DNA of 64,000 nucleotides from Candidatus Poseidoniaceae archaeon (GTDB lineage Archaea; Thermoplasmatota; Poseidoniia; Poseidoniales; Poseidoniaceae), in NCBI GenBank assembly GCA_938030705.1, contig CALHIR010000027.1, forward strand, positions 49,956 to 113,955, given 5' to 3'. Both the position numbers and the translations under genes were made by a program. Positions 61,957-64,000 of the stretch are shown here, piece by piece; within the stretch, counting starts at the first letter, position 1; each line of letters begins with the position of its first letter. The notes under the pieces are model-generated. The model did no database searches. It was not told where the DNA came from and was given only the letters and a program-made list of their open reading frames with translations.

Positions 61957-62592
61957 ATGGAGTTCTGGCACAACCGGTGGAGCACCAACAACATCGGATG
62001 GCATCGGTCCGAATTCAACGACTTTTTGGTCAAGCACTGGACGAGCCTTAGCCTTGAACCGAAAACGGAGGTTCTCGTCCCGCTTTGTGGAAAATCCCTC
62101 GACATGGCGTGGTTGGCCCAACAAGACCACAGCATCGTTGGGCTCGAACTCGTTGACCAAGCGGTGAAATCCTTCTTTGACGAAGGCGAGATGGACCCCC
62201 AAATCGAAACGATAGGCGCCCATGTCCGATACTCATGTCCACCCTACACCCTGATTCAAGGAGATATTTTTACCCTCAGAGCAGAGACCGTCCAAGCCGA
62301 TGCTTGGTACGACCGTGCGGCGATGATCGCCCTGCCCCCTGCTGTGCGAGAAGCCTACGTGGAGCAGATTCGCCACCAAACAAAAACCGGAGCGGTGGGC
62401 TTACTCATCACCTATGCCTACCCCCAACACGAGAGGCAAGGACCGCCGTTTGCGCTCCACGACGAAGACGTGGAGCGTTTGTTCTCCAATGGCTTTGAGG
62501 TGGAGCGTCTTGAGAACATCGAGTTGGAAGATGAACGGGATCGGGGCCTGTCAAGCATAACCTCAAGCGCCTACAAAATCACACGAGTCTAG
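61957..62592 (+). CDS. tpm: Thiopurine S-methyltransferase family protein
   Basis: SAM-dependent methyltransferase of about 211 residues: FWHNRWSTNNIGWHRSEFND is the family N-terminus, VLVPLCGKSLDMAWLA the SAM loop, VGLELVDQAVKSFF motif II and WYDRAAMIALPPAVR the TPMT-specific motif. Bacterial members methylate selenium, tellurium or thiol compounds; the natural substrate here is unknown. A TTG start at 61942 is possible, but ATG 61957 matches the family. It lies just after the GT2 gene. Confidence 0.9.
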   Translation: MEFWHNRWSTNNIGWHRSEFNDFLVKHWTSLSLEPKTEVLVPLCGKSLDMAWLAQQDHSIVGLELVDQAVKSFFDEGEMDPQIETIGAHVRYSCPPYTLIQGDIFTLRAETVQADAWYDRAAMIALPPAVREAYVEQIRHQTKTGAVGLLITYAYPQHERQGPPFALHDEDVERLFSNGFEVERLENIELEDERDRGLSSITSSAYKITRV

Positions 62593-62620
62593 GCGATTTC
62601 ATCAAACGCCTGACCAAACG

Positions 62621-64000
62621 TCAGTCCAAGTCAAGGTCCAACTCGAGTTCTTCTTGAACTTCCTGTGTGCCATCCATTGCGTTCCCTTCGAGGGCCGGTA
62701 CATCTTTTGGACCGTCTTTAGAAGCAGGGCTTGGCGCTCTAAAGGCGTCCCATGAAGTCAACAATTCAAGTTCTTCGTTGGCTCGTCGGCGACGGGAAAC
62801 GAGGAAGGCGAGAAGACCGGCGAGACCGATGATGCCCAGAGCGCCCACAGCCAAAAGAAGCCCACGTGTATCGCTTTCCGGCGCCTCAACAACGAGGTTT
62901 CTCGACATGAAGTCGATGTTGGCGGTTTCGCCGACACCGTCCTTTGCAATGATCTTCAGCAGGGGTCGACCCGTTGTTTCGGGTCGCCATTCAAGCGAAC
63001 CCTCCCATATGCCGTCGCCGTCCTCATCGGTAAGGTTGGCTTCCCACTGTTGCATGCCGAGGGTGATGTTGACGCGCACATCGTCGGTGGTGCCGTCAGG
63101 GTCGCTCAAGGCAACGCGAACGGTGAGCACGTTGAGTTCGTTTTGGATGAACGTCTCTGAACTCAGGCTGAGCGAATCCCGGTCAAGGGACGGCAGGCTG
63201 GATTGAATGGTGATGTTGACGTGCTGTTCAACCGAATTTCCACGAGCGTCCTCCACGTAGAGCGAGAGGTGGTACTCACCGGGCAACAGGCCCGTGAGTT
63301 CGTCCTTCGAGCGCGTGGACAAAACCTCGGGCTCGCTGAGTTCCGGTGCGTAGCGTCGCCACTCCCGCACGGTCAGGTCGTTGTCAGCGTCGTAGGAGGC
63401 TTCCTCGAGCACGAGGGCGCCACCGGGAACGATGGACTGACGGTTTTCCGGGGAGATCAACACCAGCACGGGCGCCGATTCCACCACGGTCAGTGCGAAG
63501 CCCTCATCTCGCGAGGCGCCGGTCGCATCGGTCAGCGTGACCGTCATCTGATGCTCGCCGGCGTTCAGCGTGAAGGCGTGTTGTTCGTTGGGGTCGACGC
63601 CGACCAGCAGTGGTTCGCTTGTTTGTGATGAACGCAGCGTGATGGTGAAGGCGTCGCCGTCGTAATCGACGCTCTGGGAAGCATCGAGCATGAACGTGGT
63701 CGAAGAAAGGTGAACGGTACCGGGTTGCGGACTAACCAAACCGAGCACCGGTGCGGATGGCGTGACCGTGATGCTGCGGGTGGCCGTGATGGGCTCGTGG
63801 ATGCCGTCGTCAACGCTGAGCGTGATCTCGTGTTCGCCGGCGCTCAATCGACCTTCAAACAACAACCAGTCTTCGCCTTCAGGCGTCAATCGACCGTCAA
63901 GGTTGCTCGTCCAGGTAACCACGAGGAATTCCGAACCGGTGGCTGGTTCAACCTCTGCGCAGACCCATTCGCCTTCCGTGGGGAAGGTGGAACAGGCGGC
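62621..64000 (-). CDS. Membrane-anchored surface protein with Ig/PKD-like domains (5' end outside window)
   Basis: The frame stays open to the window edge; a GTG at 63922 is only internal. About 460 visible residues: repeated beta domains, each closing with a (H)EITLSVDDG or HQMTVTLTDATG strand typical of Ig/PKD-like surface proteins, SLTDEDGDGIWEGSL-like Ca loop (residues near 300), a membrane helix (GLLLAVGALGIIGLAGLLAFLV), an RRRR stop and an acidic tail ending ELELDLDLD. The architecture (large ectodomain, one helix, 50-residue acidic tail) matches the surface proteins at 36-48 kb. Confidence 0.8.
   Translation of the reverse strand, partial: AACSTFPTEGEWVCAEVEPATGSEFLVVTWTSNLDGRLTPEGEDWLLFEGRLSAGEHEITLSVDDGIHEPITATRSITVTPSAPVLGLVSPQPGTVHLSSTTFMLDASQSVDYDGDAFTITLRSSQTSEPLLVGVDPNEQHAFTLNAGEHQMTVTLTDATGASRDEGFALTVVESAPVLVLISPENRQSIVPGGALVLEEASYDADNDLTVREWRRYAPELSEPEVLSTRSKDELTGLLPGEYHLSLYVEDARGNSVEQHVNITIQSSLPSLDRDSLSLSSETFIQNELNVLTVRVALSDPDGTTDDVRVNITLGMQQWEANLTDEDGDGIWEGSLEWRPETTGRPLLKIIAKDGVGETANIDFMSRNLVVEAPESDTRGLLLAVGALGIIGLAGLLAFLVSRRRRANEELELLTSWDAFRAPSPASKDGPKDVPALEGNAMDGTQEVQEELELDLDLD

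Overview
The window looks like a piece of a marine group II archaeal genome (Poseidoniales, Thermoplasmatota) or a close relative. That is an inference from gene content. Archaeal markers include TATA boxes centred about 25-26 bases before several start codons (leaderless transcripts), a RibL-type FAD synthase, a TrmB-type regulator, an archaeal NEMF/RqcH protein, a dolichol-kinase-family membrane protein and a PGF-CTERM-like sorting tail. They sit among bacterial-looking genes: GpsA, RNase PH, bulk-type riboflavin synthase, GTP cyclohydrolase II, thiamine pyrophosphokinase, CrtI/CrtB and a thiopurine-methyltransferase family protein. Coding density is very high. I found 54 protein genes and 2 tRNAs, no gene-free stretch over 300 bases, and no sign of phage, IS element or CRISPR.

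Layout. 1-6.1 kb (minus): a 2-oxoacid dehydrogenase E1-alpha gene cut by the window edge, an MFS transporter overlapping a gene for a degenerate response-regulator receiver, a MoeB/ThiF-rhodanese fusion, and thioredoxin reductase. 6.2-12.3 kb: a dolichol/phytol kinase-like protein, an NTF2-like protein, a saccharopine dehydrogenase-like protein, two rhodaneses, a PhoX phosphatase and an AT-richer CDP-alcohol phosphatidyltransferase. 12.3-14.6 kb: riboflavin/FAD operon ribB-ribL-ribE-ribH. 14.7-17.2 kb: endonuclease IV-like protein, GpsA and a small winged-helix protein. 17.2-19.9 kb: a phosphonate-type ABC transporter whose TATA box lies between two near-identical palindromes. 20-27.7 kb: tRNA-Gln, a Nudix/metallo-beta-lactamase fusion, a quinone oxidoreductase-like protein, RqcH, an ArsC-like protein, thiolase and RNase PH. 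27.7-34.9 kb: tRNA-Phe, a large membrane protein, MogA, dihydroorotase, M32 carboxypeptidase and an M29-type aminopeptidase.

34.9-48.2 kb is dominated by surface proteins. It holds an EF-hand/proline-glutamine/zinc-ribbon protein, a giant (about 2100 residue) protein with an integrin-like FG-GAP region and a long calcium-binding thrombospondin-type-3 array, and a three-gene operon with a second array protein. Both array proteins have a C-terminal membrane anchor and a cytoplasmic tail.

48.3-58.3 kb has a light and oxidative-stress flavour: SDR39U1-type epimerase, class II photolyase and Nudix on the minus strand; divergently GTP cyclohydrolase II, peroxiredoxin, a TrmB-like regulator and an AarF/UbiB kinase; then crtI and crtB. 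GTP cyclohydrolase II supplies the first step that the riboflavin operon lacks. 58.3-64 kb holds a secreted BNR-repeat lipoprotein, two glycosyltransferases, a methyltransferase, and the C-terminal part of another Ig-like surface protein cut by the right edge.
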